Shown in pieces: positions 10,701-14,416 of a stretch of DNA of 15,250 nucleotides. Origin of the DNA: Legionellales bacterium UBA4722 (GTDB lineage Bacteria; Pseudomonadota; Gammaproteobacteria; DSM-16500). Numbering within the stretch: position 1 is the first letter of the stretch; the number at the start of each line of letters is the position of its first letter. The notes under the pieces were generated by a model, which saw only the letters and a list, made by a program, of their open reading frames with translations, had not been told where the DNA came from and did not search any database. Both the position numbers and the translations under genes were made by a program. The stretch spans positions 18,568 to 33,817 of the forward strand of contig DHJK01000090.1 of the NCBI GenBank assembly GCA_002404295.1. The letters run 5' to 3'.

Positions 10701-11071
10701 AGGCGGTAAAATTAAACATTGATCACGCCATTCCGTACGCCGATTATGTAGAAAAAAAGAGTATTTCACCAGTTGCATTAAAAGATGAGCTGGCTCATAA
10801 AGACTTGAAGAGTAATGTATTGCCACAGGATAAATCCAGCGTTATTAAAAAATACACACCCATTTTTACAGATTATAAAGTCAATGAACGGGCTTTAACG
10901 CATCACCTCTCTAGCAAAATCATTGAAGATTTTGCAAGTAAACTTAATGGTCAATCACAAAATAATACGCAGCAGGCTGCGCTATATGCATCACTCAATA
11001 ACACAATTTCGCAACCTAAGGAGGCAGATAAGACCATTCATAAGCATAAAGATATTGAACGAGAAATTTAA
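4772..11071 (+). CDS. traI: TraI, MOBF relaxase-helicase fused to a DUF7146/TOPRIM primase-like module
   Basis: TraI nicks oriT, stays covalently on the transferred strand and unwinds the plasmid. The start is GTG 4772 with AGGGG at 4761-4765, giving 2099 residues (F TraI 1756). The relaxase domain (about 1-300) keeps the nicking Y16 plus Y23 and Y24, while the second Tyr of F is F17; the metal-binding histidines are H152, H163 and H165. A first RecD-like copy (about 440-900) has Walker A GKSNTGKS at 470-477 but DN at 560-561 and no clear motif VI, so it is probably inactive, as in F. The second copy is intact: GNAGTGKT 1105-1112, DE 1186-1187, GDQRQ 1214-1218, YGAQG 1510-1514, VTRS 1541-1544. 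From about 1640 there is a primase-like region (LWTCFKTGEKGNLIGL), a DUF7146 stretch (GTLGEKYLREHRGI from 1785) and a Toprim_3 domain with EGVETG at 1884-1889 and LDND (D1927, D1929). The F C-terminus lacks this module. It was probably acquired by fusion and may support priming or end processing; that activity is inferred. Confidence 0.95.
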   Translation: MLSINPVKSVSHAKQYFMGEQNYYSADGTDKSMWWGKGAESLNLAGEVKKNEFENLLKGALPDGQQLGVVVDNKVKHRPGFDLTFSVPKSVSILALRSDDSSIYDSIIQATLKAVEKTLGLVEQSCAQARITQDGNTTYVNTKNLVAALHCHELSREDEASLHVHAVVMNMTQRSDGAWRSLASKSGYYGKNATTEINGFFERVGHQKKQLGAIFRGELAYELKEKGFPIVITNQKQGYFEIEGISQAFMDAHSTRSQQKNAYLAEHGLKGGNASAVAIKQTRRAKSKKSKEVLNQEWATKEKAKDVDAREELNAVLHTIKTGESHRIVSQSHPASKDQAKLAVSYAIDLLSETQIKIKPIQLINAAMKTTLGQQVNIESIVTAIDEMRHAGMLVPLERNKSEMTYTTQALLKSEQAILKATSEKVLEKDKMAPLITKSFLENKEGLTDEQLNAIQMIFNSDHRITALEGKSNTGKSTLIKPMVELAKKQGYDSIILTPTTVGSLALKEEIQKAPTRIQHFFNQLLDRNQYTSVSGFIHAEMRHINADTEHYVKRMIFVDNAQLLSLKQMHDLIQVSEKTNARLVPLFDKRAILSWQSGNPLQLMQDDGMKTATLSQCIKESRNHTIQEAVKDTLDGNIQAAFQKIDNRMVEVEDKALRNKTIASLYIRSVYENQKSTQVIMTSRAQCDDVNDAIHRALKQEQHIGGESRYLPLLIPKSMKTAEYRLAEHYKVGQWVRFNATYRSLNVERGDYLKICSIDKKSNSVMLENMTQDVVQWNPLKLAGSSLKVEVFDEKIREMVKGETLIWGRNNKNYGLSSGEQLKIISTSPSTWMLERENKKKVSIDVRQLENRHFDYGYALTPNRALFKKADTVIAYQNAHSRQSHQRLFYKVLSNATTDAWIVTEKREALLNTLRLCTGDKVTVIDTLLKEDKPLIAVATTQKVHIANLEKSVSHIISKLIASEIPQDKTPDMLSKEAVRFALSHLGEREAAFTHREIMDVAIKQVLGDANSDHILKAVILAEKEGTLVKGAYASSGTRWTTRAAIELEREIIHLAKCDQGKLPALVESSQVDQYLTTLSLKKDHQNAIIEWMKTPDRIVMVQGNAGTGKTTLLQRVEPLLTSVPLLDRAGYTLLCLAPTHNVVDELKSRGLQAQTLDSFIAKYHAERIQQSTQKHDNKLIIAVDENSMVSNKKERDFLAITHEIGARAVLIGDQRQYTSIDSGNPHTLLQSIGLKTIHLTDIVRQKNPVLIKGVDEIYKKEFKKAFETLKEHMVEWGQTSIGGLKGLDNANDRLDKMGQDYLSLSQSERASTGVMTLGNEQRIYLNSVIREGLKQEGALTGTAFDGRILVSSNMTKTQQSQISYFNRDDIIRFGFNDPHLGVRKGDYLSVVEIHKKENLIRLSRQDGGEVIWRPQELDKKAYSGIEVYRAERREIMKGDLLRWTRSDKTIGLVNPNMARVESITDAIALLQPVKMNEMALISDGKTFEVQLHDPKYQHWDYAHVMTSYGAQGRGFKNVMCNMESYSRSLTNQAAFLIAVTRSIDNLTIYTDNRQALLSKILLTTGTKSSALDTIGEVDLKKESKRTFKYSNRNDLTSRQGMIEQTKETNEKNAQHAKKASVSKNHHTQAVYLDANRIISALHLQAESIVTSLLGEPKLRSGTNYQYSYSEQFGGEDGKREGGSLSIAIQGDKQGLWTCFKTGEKGNLIGLIQKKYNMDFKQSLEYAATLVGLTDATVPLSQAVTSFKKSEPVDKSNPKNWSENEKHRVSIARKLSRESVPIQGTLGEKYLREHRGIVGALPSDIRFHPAVSAGKDMPTYPAVLALARNENGQVQRVQATYLDEATACKADLKIKKRTYALAPGSSVNLSRNIKNRQVTYLTEGVETGLSIQQSIDNGNVEVVLGQSNFKHPCLKNMAKHVVLCLDNDGTNVNPAQEKMVHQAALSLINQGKTVWIAKPGEHGQDYNDLLKTQGTKAVKLNIDHAIPYADYVEKKSISPVALKDELAHKDLKSNVLPQDKSSVIKKYTPIFTDYKVNERALTHHLSSKIIEDFASKLNGQSQNNTQQAALYASLNNTISQPKEADKTIHKHKDIEREI

Positions 11072-11097
11072 CATATTATTAACAATTGGAGGACATG

Positions 11098-11274
11098 ATG
11101 AATAAAATCAGTATTACTTTGTGTGGTGAAAGTTACGAAAAAATTGAAGCATGCATGAAGCGAGAGGGTGCCAAATCGATTGGCGACTACGTTAAAGGGC
11201 TGCTCAATTTGGGGTTAAAAGTAGAGGAGACTAATAAGGTAATTCATAAAGATATGAACAAAAAATTTAAGTGA
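11098..11274 (+). CDS. Small ribbon-helix-helix-like protein, copy 1
   Basis: This is a 58-residue protein starting MNKISITLCGESYEKIEA. A short N-terminal beta-strand (KISITL) followed by two predicted helices (about 9-24 and 29-43) is the look of a MetJ/Arc ribbon-helix-helix DNA-binding protein, the fold of relaxosome accessory proteins TraY, TrwA and NikA. The start is ATG 11098 with GGAGG at 11088-11092, five bases upstream; the ATG just before it (11095) and TTG 11086 are too close to or inside that site. It begins 26 bases after the traI stop, so it is probably read from the tra transcript. Its first 45 or so residues are clearly paralogous to the next gene. Likely role: transfer-operon regulator or oriT-binding accessory, inferred from fold and position. 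It could also be a truncated paralogue, since it lacks the second copy's C-terminal half. Confidence 0.72.
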   Translation: MNKISITLCGESYEKIEACMKREGAKSIGDYVKGLLNLGLKVEETNKVIHKDMNKKFK

Positions 11275-11296
11275 TTACTAACGATTGGAGGATGAA

Positions 11297-11653
11297 ATGA
11301 ACAGAATCAGTGTGACATTTTATGATAAAATTTATGAAAAACTTGAAGCACGTATGAAGGAAAATGGTGCAAAGTCTGTTGCGCATTGCGTGAGGGAGCT
11401 GGTCGATTTAGGGTTAAAAGTAGAAGCAGCCGCGAAGAAAAACAATGAAAAATCGAGTGAAGATCCATTTGAAAAGGTCATAAATATGATGGAAAACAAC
11501 CTCAAATGGTCACTGGAATCTCGATTATTAACACGTTACCTTGTGGAGAATTTACCTGAGAATAGTCCTAAGCTGCGTGCAGATATTTTGAGAGAATACA
11601 AGGAAAAAGCCATTAGTCATGTGGACGGCATGTTAAATAAGCCTGAAAATTAG
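11297..11653 (+). CDS. Ribbon-helix-helix-like protein with C-terminal helical extension, copy 2
   Basis: This is a 118-residue protein starting MNRISVTFYDKIYEKLEA. Residues 1-46 match the preceding gene (shared Y-EK-EA, MK-GAKS and L-LGLKVE positions). It adds a charged helical C-terminal half (about 52-118, with SLESRLLTRYLVENLPEN), a possible oligomerisation or partner-binding part in the way TraM and TraY-type proteins are extended. The start is ATG 11297 with GGAGG at 11287-11291; the leader is almost identical to that of copy 1, so gene and leader were duplicated together. It lies 22 bases after copy 1 and just before the GTGGTGCA repeat array, which makes it a candidate binder of that array. 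No specific family name could be assigned. Real gene: likely. DNA-binding role: inferred. Confidence 0.75.
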   Translation: MNRISVTFYDKIYEKLEARMKENGAKSVAHCVRELVDLGLKVEAAAKKNNEKSSEDPFEKVINMMENNLKWSLESRLLTRYLVENLPENSPKLRADILREYKEKAISHVDGMLNKPEN

Positions 11654-11660
11654 GCATAAA

Positions 11661-11834
11661 GCACGGTGCAAAGTGGTGCAGAGTCTTTTGTATTATGCAC
11701 CACATTGCACCATGCGTGGTGCAGATAACTGTATTTTGCACCACATTATGCGGGAAGTGGTGCAGAATGGAGGAGTAAAAATGTATAAATCACAGTGGTG
11801 CACGGTGCCACCACAATGCACCATAGGTGGTGCA
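11661..11834. repeat. Dense array of GTGGTGCA / TGCACCAC inverted and direct repeats; candidate oriT or RHH-binding region
   Basis: Copies in + orientation (GTGGTGCA or its GGTGCA core) lie at 11665-11670, 11673-11680, 11716-11723, 11757-11764, 11795-11802 and 11827-11834. Reverse copies (TGCACCAC or TGCACCA) lie at 11696-11703, 11706-11712, 11737-11744 and 11817-11823. Two 18-bp hairpins share the plan TGCACCA-N4-TGGTGCA: 11706-11723 (loop TGCG) and 11817-11834 (loop TAGG). Larger hairpins pair 11673-11680 with 11696-11703 and 11716-11723 with 11737-11744. The word GCACGGTGC occurs at 11661-11669 and 11800-11808. A 35-bp unit recurs imperfectly at 11691-11725 and 11732-11766, and GTGGTGCAGA recurs at 11673, 11716 and 11757 (steps of 43 and 41 bp). 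The array follows the relaxase and RHH-like genes, so relaxosome or regulator binding is the favoured reading. A replication iteron cluster or a palindromic mobile repeat are alternatives. Confidence 0.85.
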
Positions 11835-11996
11835 TTCAACGCACTTAATACATTGAATTTTCTGCATCATCTTTTTCAAAGGTATCTGATTGATTATATG
11901 AAATTAAATGTCACGCAACACCCGTTGCGACTGGTGTGGTGCTATTCTCAACTTGTAACGGAAATAAAATTACAAAGGGGTAATAAAACGCTATAA
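11781..11996 (+). CDS. Doubtful 71-residue ORF inside and after the repeat array
   Basis: The ATG at 11781 has a strong GGAGGAG Shine-Dalgarno at 11769-11775 and opens a 71-residue frame. The first 18 residues are written by the repeats themselves (with Cys and Pro from TGC/CCA words); the rest (NFLHHLFQRYLIDYMKLN, then CYSQLVTEIKLQRG) could be a helical peptide. The frame also stays open upstream to 11673 through the repeats. The leader resembles those of the two RHH-like genes (TGGAGGA then ATG), so this may be the remnant of a third copy whose body was replaced by repeats. No family is recognisable, and the frame ends inside the putative -10 box of the next promoter. It may equally be non-coding. 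Confidence 0.25.
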   Translation: MYKSQWCTVPPQCTIGGAFNALNTLNFLHHLFQRYLIDYMKLNVTQHPLRLVWCYSQLVTEIKLQRGNKTL

Positions 11997-11997
11997 T
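11969..11997 (+). promoter_or_regulatory. Candidate sigma-70 promoter for the small gene and transglycosylase pair
   Basis: ATTACA at 11969-11974 (four of six consensus bases) is 17 bp from a perfect TATAAT at 11992-11997. Transcription would start near 12004 and give a leader of about 100 bases before the ATG at 12103. It was read by eye; the perfect -10 and ideal spacing support it, while the -35 is weak. Confidence 0.55.
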
Positions 11998-12021
11998 TTA
12001 AGACTACTTCGAATCAAAGTT

Positions 12022-12064
12022 TTTGGCAGAAATAAAAATATTTTTTGCCAAACTTTTTAGGCAA
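12022..12064 (+). promoter_or_regulatory. Leader with two competing hairpins
   Basis: TTTGGCA (12022-12028) can pair with TGCCAAA (12046-12052). TTGCC (12045-12049), part of that same right arm, can instead pair with GGCAA (12060-12064). The first hairpin is followed by CTTTTT. Such overlapping arms could act as an attenuator-like switch or be a cluster of GCCAA-type protein sites. This is suggestive only. Confidence 0.3.
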
Positions 12065-12102
12065 CACTAATCTATTTTTTATGACACACTCAGGAGAACA
12101 CT

Positions 12103-12306
12103 ATGCCAATTATTAAGTCAAAAGAAAAATCAGAGAAAGAACAACTTCGCATCAGCATCGAGCATCCCGTCCTTGAAAAAATCAAACAGTATTGCGCATG
12201 GGCGGATGTTAAGAAGTTGGATGATTTTTTTGAGCAATCAGCGGAATATACTTTGTCAAAAGACAAGGCGTGGCTAACCCATCTTAATCAGAAAGAAACT
12301 GTTTAA
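12103..12306 (+). CDS. Small RHH-like protein upstream of the transglycosylase
   Basis: This 67-residue protein has a Lys/Glu-rich N-terminus, then QLRISIEHPVLEKIKQYC, which is the strand-plus-helix pattern of ribbon-helix-helix proteins, then a second helix region (KKLDDFFEQSAEYTLSK). An AGGAGA at 12092-12097 precedes the ATG. It is followed 22 bases later by the transglycosylase gene, so the two are probably co-transcribed from the promoter at 11969-11997. It is not an obvious close paralogue of the two RHH-like genes before the repeat array but shares the RISI/RISV strand signature. Likely a DNA-binding accessory or regulator; no family name could be assigned. Confidence 0.65.
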   Translation: MPIIKSKEKSEKEQLRISIEHPVLEKIKQYCAWADVKKLDDFFEQSAEYTLSKDKAWLTHLNQKETV

Positions 12307-12328
12307 TAGATGTCGTAGGAGAGAGAGC

Positions 12329-12745
12329 ATGTTACCAGTCATGGTCAATGGTGTCGGAATTGATTGCATAAACCGCGTTGCCATTGTTAGCCATGTGCCG
12401 GCCACTGTTATCTTGTCAGTGATGAAAGTTGAGGGCGGAAAAAATGGCGATGCCGTGCGAAACAAGAACGGGACGTTTGACTATGGCGTTTTCCAAATTA
12501 ATAGCATCTGGTTGCCCATCATTGCGCGTTATGGTTACACACGAGACGACGTGCAATTTAATGCATGCAAGAACGCAGAGGTAGCTGCATGGATATTAAG
12601 CCAGTGTATTGCTAATGGTAAATCAATTTGGTCAGGGGTTGGCGACTATCATTCGCACACGCCGAGCCATAATCAAAAATACAGTAGTGGTGTTCGCAGC
12701 TACTATCAAAAGCTCGACAGCGTTATTACGAGTCTCTCTGCCTAA
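12329..12745 (+). CDS. Conjugation-type lytic transglycosylase (VirB1/TrbN-like, SLT domain)
   Basis: Proteins of this family cleave peptidoglycan glycan strands to let the conjugation channel or pilus through the cell wall. This 138-residue protein is almost entirely one SLT domain. The predicted catalytic glutamate is E35 in MKVEGGKNG, followed by KNGTFDYGVFQINS (about 46-59, equivalent to the G-M-Q-I-N motif), AAWIL and GVGDYHSHTPSHNQKY near the C-terminus, typical of plasmid and ICE-borne transglycosylases. A GGAGAG lies 7 bases or so before the ATG. No signal peptide is visible: the domain starts within about 12 residues, unlike typical periplasmic VirB1 proteins. Export by the type IV system, a missed upstream exon-like start, or a truncated N-terminus are possible explanations; no good upstream start is seen in frame. 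It ends 42 bases before the bidirectional terminator. Confidence 0.88.
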   Translation: MLPVMVNGVGIDCINRVAIVSHVPATVILSVMKVEGGKNGDAVRNKNGTFDYGVFQINSIWLPIIARYGYTRDDVQFNACKNAEVAAWILSQCIANGKSIWSGVGDYHSHTPSHNQKYSSGVRSYYQKLDSVITSLSA

Positions 12746-12787
12746 AATTTTAGTCAGAAATGATTATATTATTAAGTTGAAAATTTT

Positions 12788-12824
12788 TATCACTGCCGGC
12801 GTATTACCGGCAGTGATAGATTTT
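12788..12824. terminator. Bidirectional intrinsic terminator between convergent genes
   Basis: A perfect 12-bp stem, TATCACTGCCGG (12788-12799) with CCGGCAGTGATA (12807-12818), has a 7-base loop and a GC-rich core. T residues follow on the right (12821-12824), and AAAATTTT flanks the left so that the minus strand also ends in a short T tract. It lies between the ends of the transglycosylase gene (+) and the DpnD-like gene (-), with the minus stop only 10 bases away. Confidence 0.85.
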
Positions 12825-12827
12825 AAC

Positions 12828-13016
12828 TTACGATTTTTCAATATCAATAATGTATTCGTCGAGCACGTCAGATTCTTGAAAATAGTCGAACTCAATTTCT
12901 CCTTCTGTAGACAATTTATCAGCTTTAGTGCGCGCCTCCTCGTGGGTAGAGGCTTCAACGATTATCGTTTGATAAAAAGTCTCTGTACGCTTAAAAGTCA
13001 CCTTAAATCCATTCAT
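12828..13016 (-). CDS. DpnD/PcfM-like small protein
   Basis: This 62-residue acidic protein begins MNGFKVTFKRTETFYQTIIV, followed by EASTHEEARTKADKL and a C-terminal DYF-ESDVLDEYIIDIE stretch. A strand-strand-helix-strand pattern with a -V-A-s-EEA- turn is what I recall of the DpnD/PcfM-like family found on plasmids and mobile elements; its function is unknown. The start codon has AGGGG seven bases upstream, and the ATGA overlap with the stop of the preceding 52-aa gene indicates translational coupling. It is the last gene of the minus-strand unit and runs straight into the bidirectional terminator. Coding status is firm; the family call is moderate. Confidence 0.75.
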   Translation of the reverse strand: MNGFKVTFKRTETFYQTIIVEASTHEEARTKADKLSTEGEIEFDYFQESDVLDEYIIDIEKS

Positions 13017-13171
13017 CTAAGATCCCCTGTGTTTTTGTAGGTTGCGCTCAATCTATTAGGTTTAAGCTTTAGATAATAAGCCATCATTTTTTGACGGCTT
13101 TCCTCCCTTTGCCTTGCATAAAAGCAGGCTTGAAAAGTAGCGTAAATTCTAGTCAAAATTAATTTGATCAT
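13013..13171 (-). CDS. 52-residue hypothetical protein, translationally coupled on both sides
   Basis: This short gene is below usual size cut-offs. It starts ATGATC at 13171, overlapping the TGA of the upstream 77-aa gene (ATGA, 13168-13171), and ends in a TGA overlapping the ATG of the DpnD-like gene (ATGA, 13013-13016). A strong GGAGG (13179-13183 on the complement) sits 7 bases before its start, inside the preceding gene. The product begins MIKLILTRIYATFQACFY, is basic and Tyr/Arg/Lys-rich after a short hydrophobic start, and ends with KLKPNRLSATYKNTGDLR. No family is recognised. Support comes from architecture (two exact overlaps plus a strong ribosome site in an otherwise gapless operon), not from homology. 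Confidence 0.65.
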   Translation of the reverse strand: MIKLILTRIYATFQACFYARQREESRQKMMAYYLKLKPNRLSATYKNTGDLR

Positions 13172-13401
13172 CGTACTTCCTCCTCGTCAGATAAGTCGTA
13201 CTCTGTGACCTCTGCTGAGGGGTATTGTATGTCTGCTACTATCTCGATGACTTCCCAATTAATACCAATGGTTGCATCATGATTATTTTCAAGACGGTTT
13301 AAAACTATGCTTGCTTGTTCATCGGATAAATCAGGTCTGACACTTTGTACATCTTTAAGGTGCCATCTTATTGCTATTTCTTGTATCATAGATTGAATCA
13401 T
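13168..13401 (-). CDS. 77-residue hypothetical protein (acidic, SVRPDLSDEQ motif)
   Basis: This acidic 77-residue protein has a conserved-looking core: HLKDVQSVRPDLSDEQAS, then a helix with NRLENNHDATIGINWEVIE. I associate this pattern with small plasmid and ICE proteins of unknown function but cannot name a family. A GGAG lies 8 bases before the ATG at 13401; a second Met at residue 5 is an alternative start. It follows the DUF932 gene after a 102-base spacer holding two RNA hairpins, and its TGA overlaps the start of the 52-aa gene, so three small proteins are probably made in linked amounts. Confidence 0.75.
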   Translation of the reverse strand: MIQSMIQEIAIRWHLKDVQSVRPDLSDEQASIVLNRLENNHDATIGINWEVIEIVADIQYPSAEVTEYDLSDEEEVR

Positions 13402-13437
13402 TTTTAATGCTCCTTACTGGGTTGTTTGAAGTGATTG

Positions 13438-13468
13438 GCTAGGCAGGTTCTCGACAAACCCACCTAGC
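13438..13468 (-). promoter_or_regulatory. Intercistronic RNA hairpin, complete only in the minus-strand transcript
   Basis: In the minus-strand RNA, GCUAGGUGGGUU pairs along 12 positions with AACCUGCCUAGC around a 7-base UGUCGAG loop, using one U-G and one G-U wobble pair in the middle. In the plus-strand RNA those two positions become C/A and A/C mismatches. This asymmetry fits an RNA element of the DUF932 operon. No U tract follows it, so processing, mRNA stability or translation control is likelier than termination. Confidence 0.55.
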
Positions 13469-13473
13469 GGATG

Positions 13474-13497
13474 GTGGTGATAATTTCTTATCACCAC
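13474..13497 (-). promoter_or_regulatory. GAAA-tetraloop hairpin just after the DUF932 stop codon
   Basis: GTGGTGATAA (13474-13483) and TTATCACCAC (13488-13497) form a perfect 10-bp stem. Read on the minus strand the loop is GAAA, a stable GNRA tetraloop. It starts 6 bases after the DUF932 stop. The minus strand has no T run after it, so it looks more like a 3'-end-protecting or intercistronic hairpin than a full intrinsic terminator, letting some transcription through to the small genes. Confidence 0.6.
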
Positions 13498-13503
13498 TTC
13501 CTT

Positions 13504-14310
13504 TTAAGTGCCTTTTAATTCCAACATTTTTTCTGCTAATGTCCAAAGCGCGCGATTTAAAGCAGTATTTTGATCAATGCTAATAATTGCGCGAGAACGT
13601 ACCCTTTTATTGCGACCGTTTGCATCTTTTCCATAACCTCTGACACCACCCTTGATAATGTTTTCCTGTACGACATTAAAAATGGTAAAAAGATCATCTT
13701 GTCTCATTTCTTGAGTTCGGCGGGGGTTAAGTAAGTTCAATGGTTCTATTGCATCGCTCATAGGGCTATTTTCAAATCGGATAGCATGAGCAGCTTCAGC
13801 AAAAATTTTCTTTTCCGGATTGCTCAGGTTAAGAGAAGTCATTTTGTCGGCGGACTCGATCATTTTTTTAGAATCTTCTATGACTTGATAGCTGCCTTCA
13901 ATGACATTGCTCAATATGTCACCCTGATGCCTGATGCGAATTTCTGCATAGTTTTTACCTGCAACTAAGCCATTGCTACAAACTAAACGATAAACACCAG
14001 CCATGAGTCGATAAGATGATAAGCCATCATGGGAGTTGATAAGGACTAATTCAGGAAATAAACCTGATGCAGTTGGGTGCGCATTAACATGACGAAATCT
14101 TAACATGTGTTTTGTATAAGCTTTCTTCGTGGTTAATCTGCATTGCGATTGTCCAGCCCATGTCGGCATAAAACCTTCATTCATTAAACCTTCAATCACT
14201 TTTGTGGTTGAAATGGGCTGATATTTTTCACTCGTGCGTTCTGCTCTCCCCTCTGTAAAAATAGAGGGAGCCTTTCTTTGTAAATCTTCTAACGTGAGTC
14301 TATTAAACAC
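13504..14310 (-). CDS. DUF932 protein (YfjQ/YubP-like)
   Basis: This 268-residue protein matches the DUF932 family of plasmids, prophages and ICEs, like E. coli YfjQ and YubP (about 273 residues, so full length). Diagnostic stretches include LQRKAPSIFTE and SEKYQPISTTKVIE near the N-terminus, KKAYTKHMLRFRH, LVLINSHDGLSSYRL, RLVCSNGLVAGKNYAEIRIRHQG, NLLNPRRTQEMRQDDLFTIFN, QENIIKGGVRGYG and a C-terminal LNRALWTLAEKML. The start is GTG at 14310 with GGAG eight bases upstream. Function is unknown; family members often sit in leading or accessory regions of conjugative elements. Here it is the first gene of the minus-strand unit, divergent from the DUF6471 gene and probably controlled from the shared operator region. 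Confidence 0.9.
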   Translation of the reverse strand: MFNRLTLEDLQRKAPSIFTEGRAERTSEKYQPISTTKVIEGLMNEGFMPTWAGQSQCRLTTKKAYTKHMLRFRHVNAHPTASGLFPELVLINSHDGLSSYRLMAGVYRLVCSNGLVAGKNYAEIRIRHQGDILSNVIEGSYQVIEDSKKMIESADKMTSLNLSNPEKKIFAEAAHAIRFENSPMSDAIEPLNLLNPRRTQEMRQDDLFTIFNVVQENIIKGGVRGYGKDANGRNKRVRSRAIISIDQNTALNRALWTLAEKMLELKGT

Positions 14311-14352
14311 GGTTATTTCTCCAATTTATACATAAGTTGTTAATACACAGTT

Positions 14353-14380
14353 ATAATAACACACAAACAACTGATGACAT
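14353..14380 (-). promoter_or_regulatory. Candidate promoter of the DUF932 operon
   Basis: On the complement, ATGTCA (14375-14380, four of six consensus bases) is 16 bp from TATTAT (14353-14358, five of six). The start point would be near 14346, leaving a 36-base leader to the GTG. An inverted AGTTGTT word lies in the spacer and another just downstream of the -10. Confidence 0.5.
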
Positions 14381-14387
14381 AGTGATA

Positions 14388-14416
14388 TTGCAATTAAAGT
14401 TGTTTTATTTTATTAT
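14388..14416 (+). promoter_or_regulatory. Candidate promoter of the DUF6471 gene
   Basis: TTGCAA (14388-14393) is 17 bp from TATTAT (14411-14416). Transcription would begin near 14423, about 26 bases before the ATG. AGTTGTT words overlap the spacer and the start point, which would fit autoregulation. Confidence 0.55.

Larger units (their letters stand above)
11835..12102. other. AT-rich spacer between the repeat array and the third RHH-like gene
   Basis: Apart from the doubtful ORF end (to 11996), a promoter-like pair (11969-11997) and the structured leader (12022-12064), this AT-rich stretch shows no gene. Together with the array on its left it forms a 449-bp zone between confident genes, the sort of GC-repeat-plus-AT-rich arrangement seen at transfer or replication origins. 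Confidence 0.5.

Noticed and set aside
11661..11834. CRISPR array
   Set aside because: Repeats are 7-8 bp, alternate in orientation and have no uniform spacers or cas genes.
12764..12958. 64-codon minus frame overlapping the DpnD-like gene
   Set aside because: It lacks a good ribosome site and would read across the terminator; the 62-residue frame with AGGGG and ATGA coupling is far better supported.
12609..13040. 143-codon + frame overlapping the transglycosylase end
   Set aside because: It runs through the bidirectional terminator and antisense to the DpnD-like gene, and its protein has no family-like features; it is a shadow frame.
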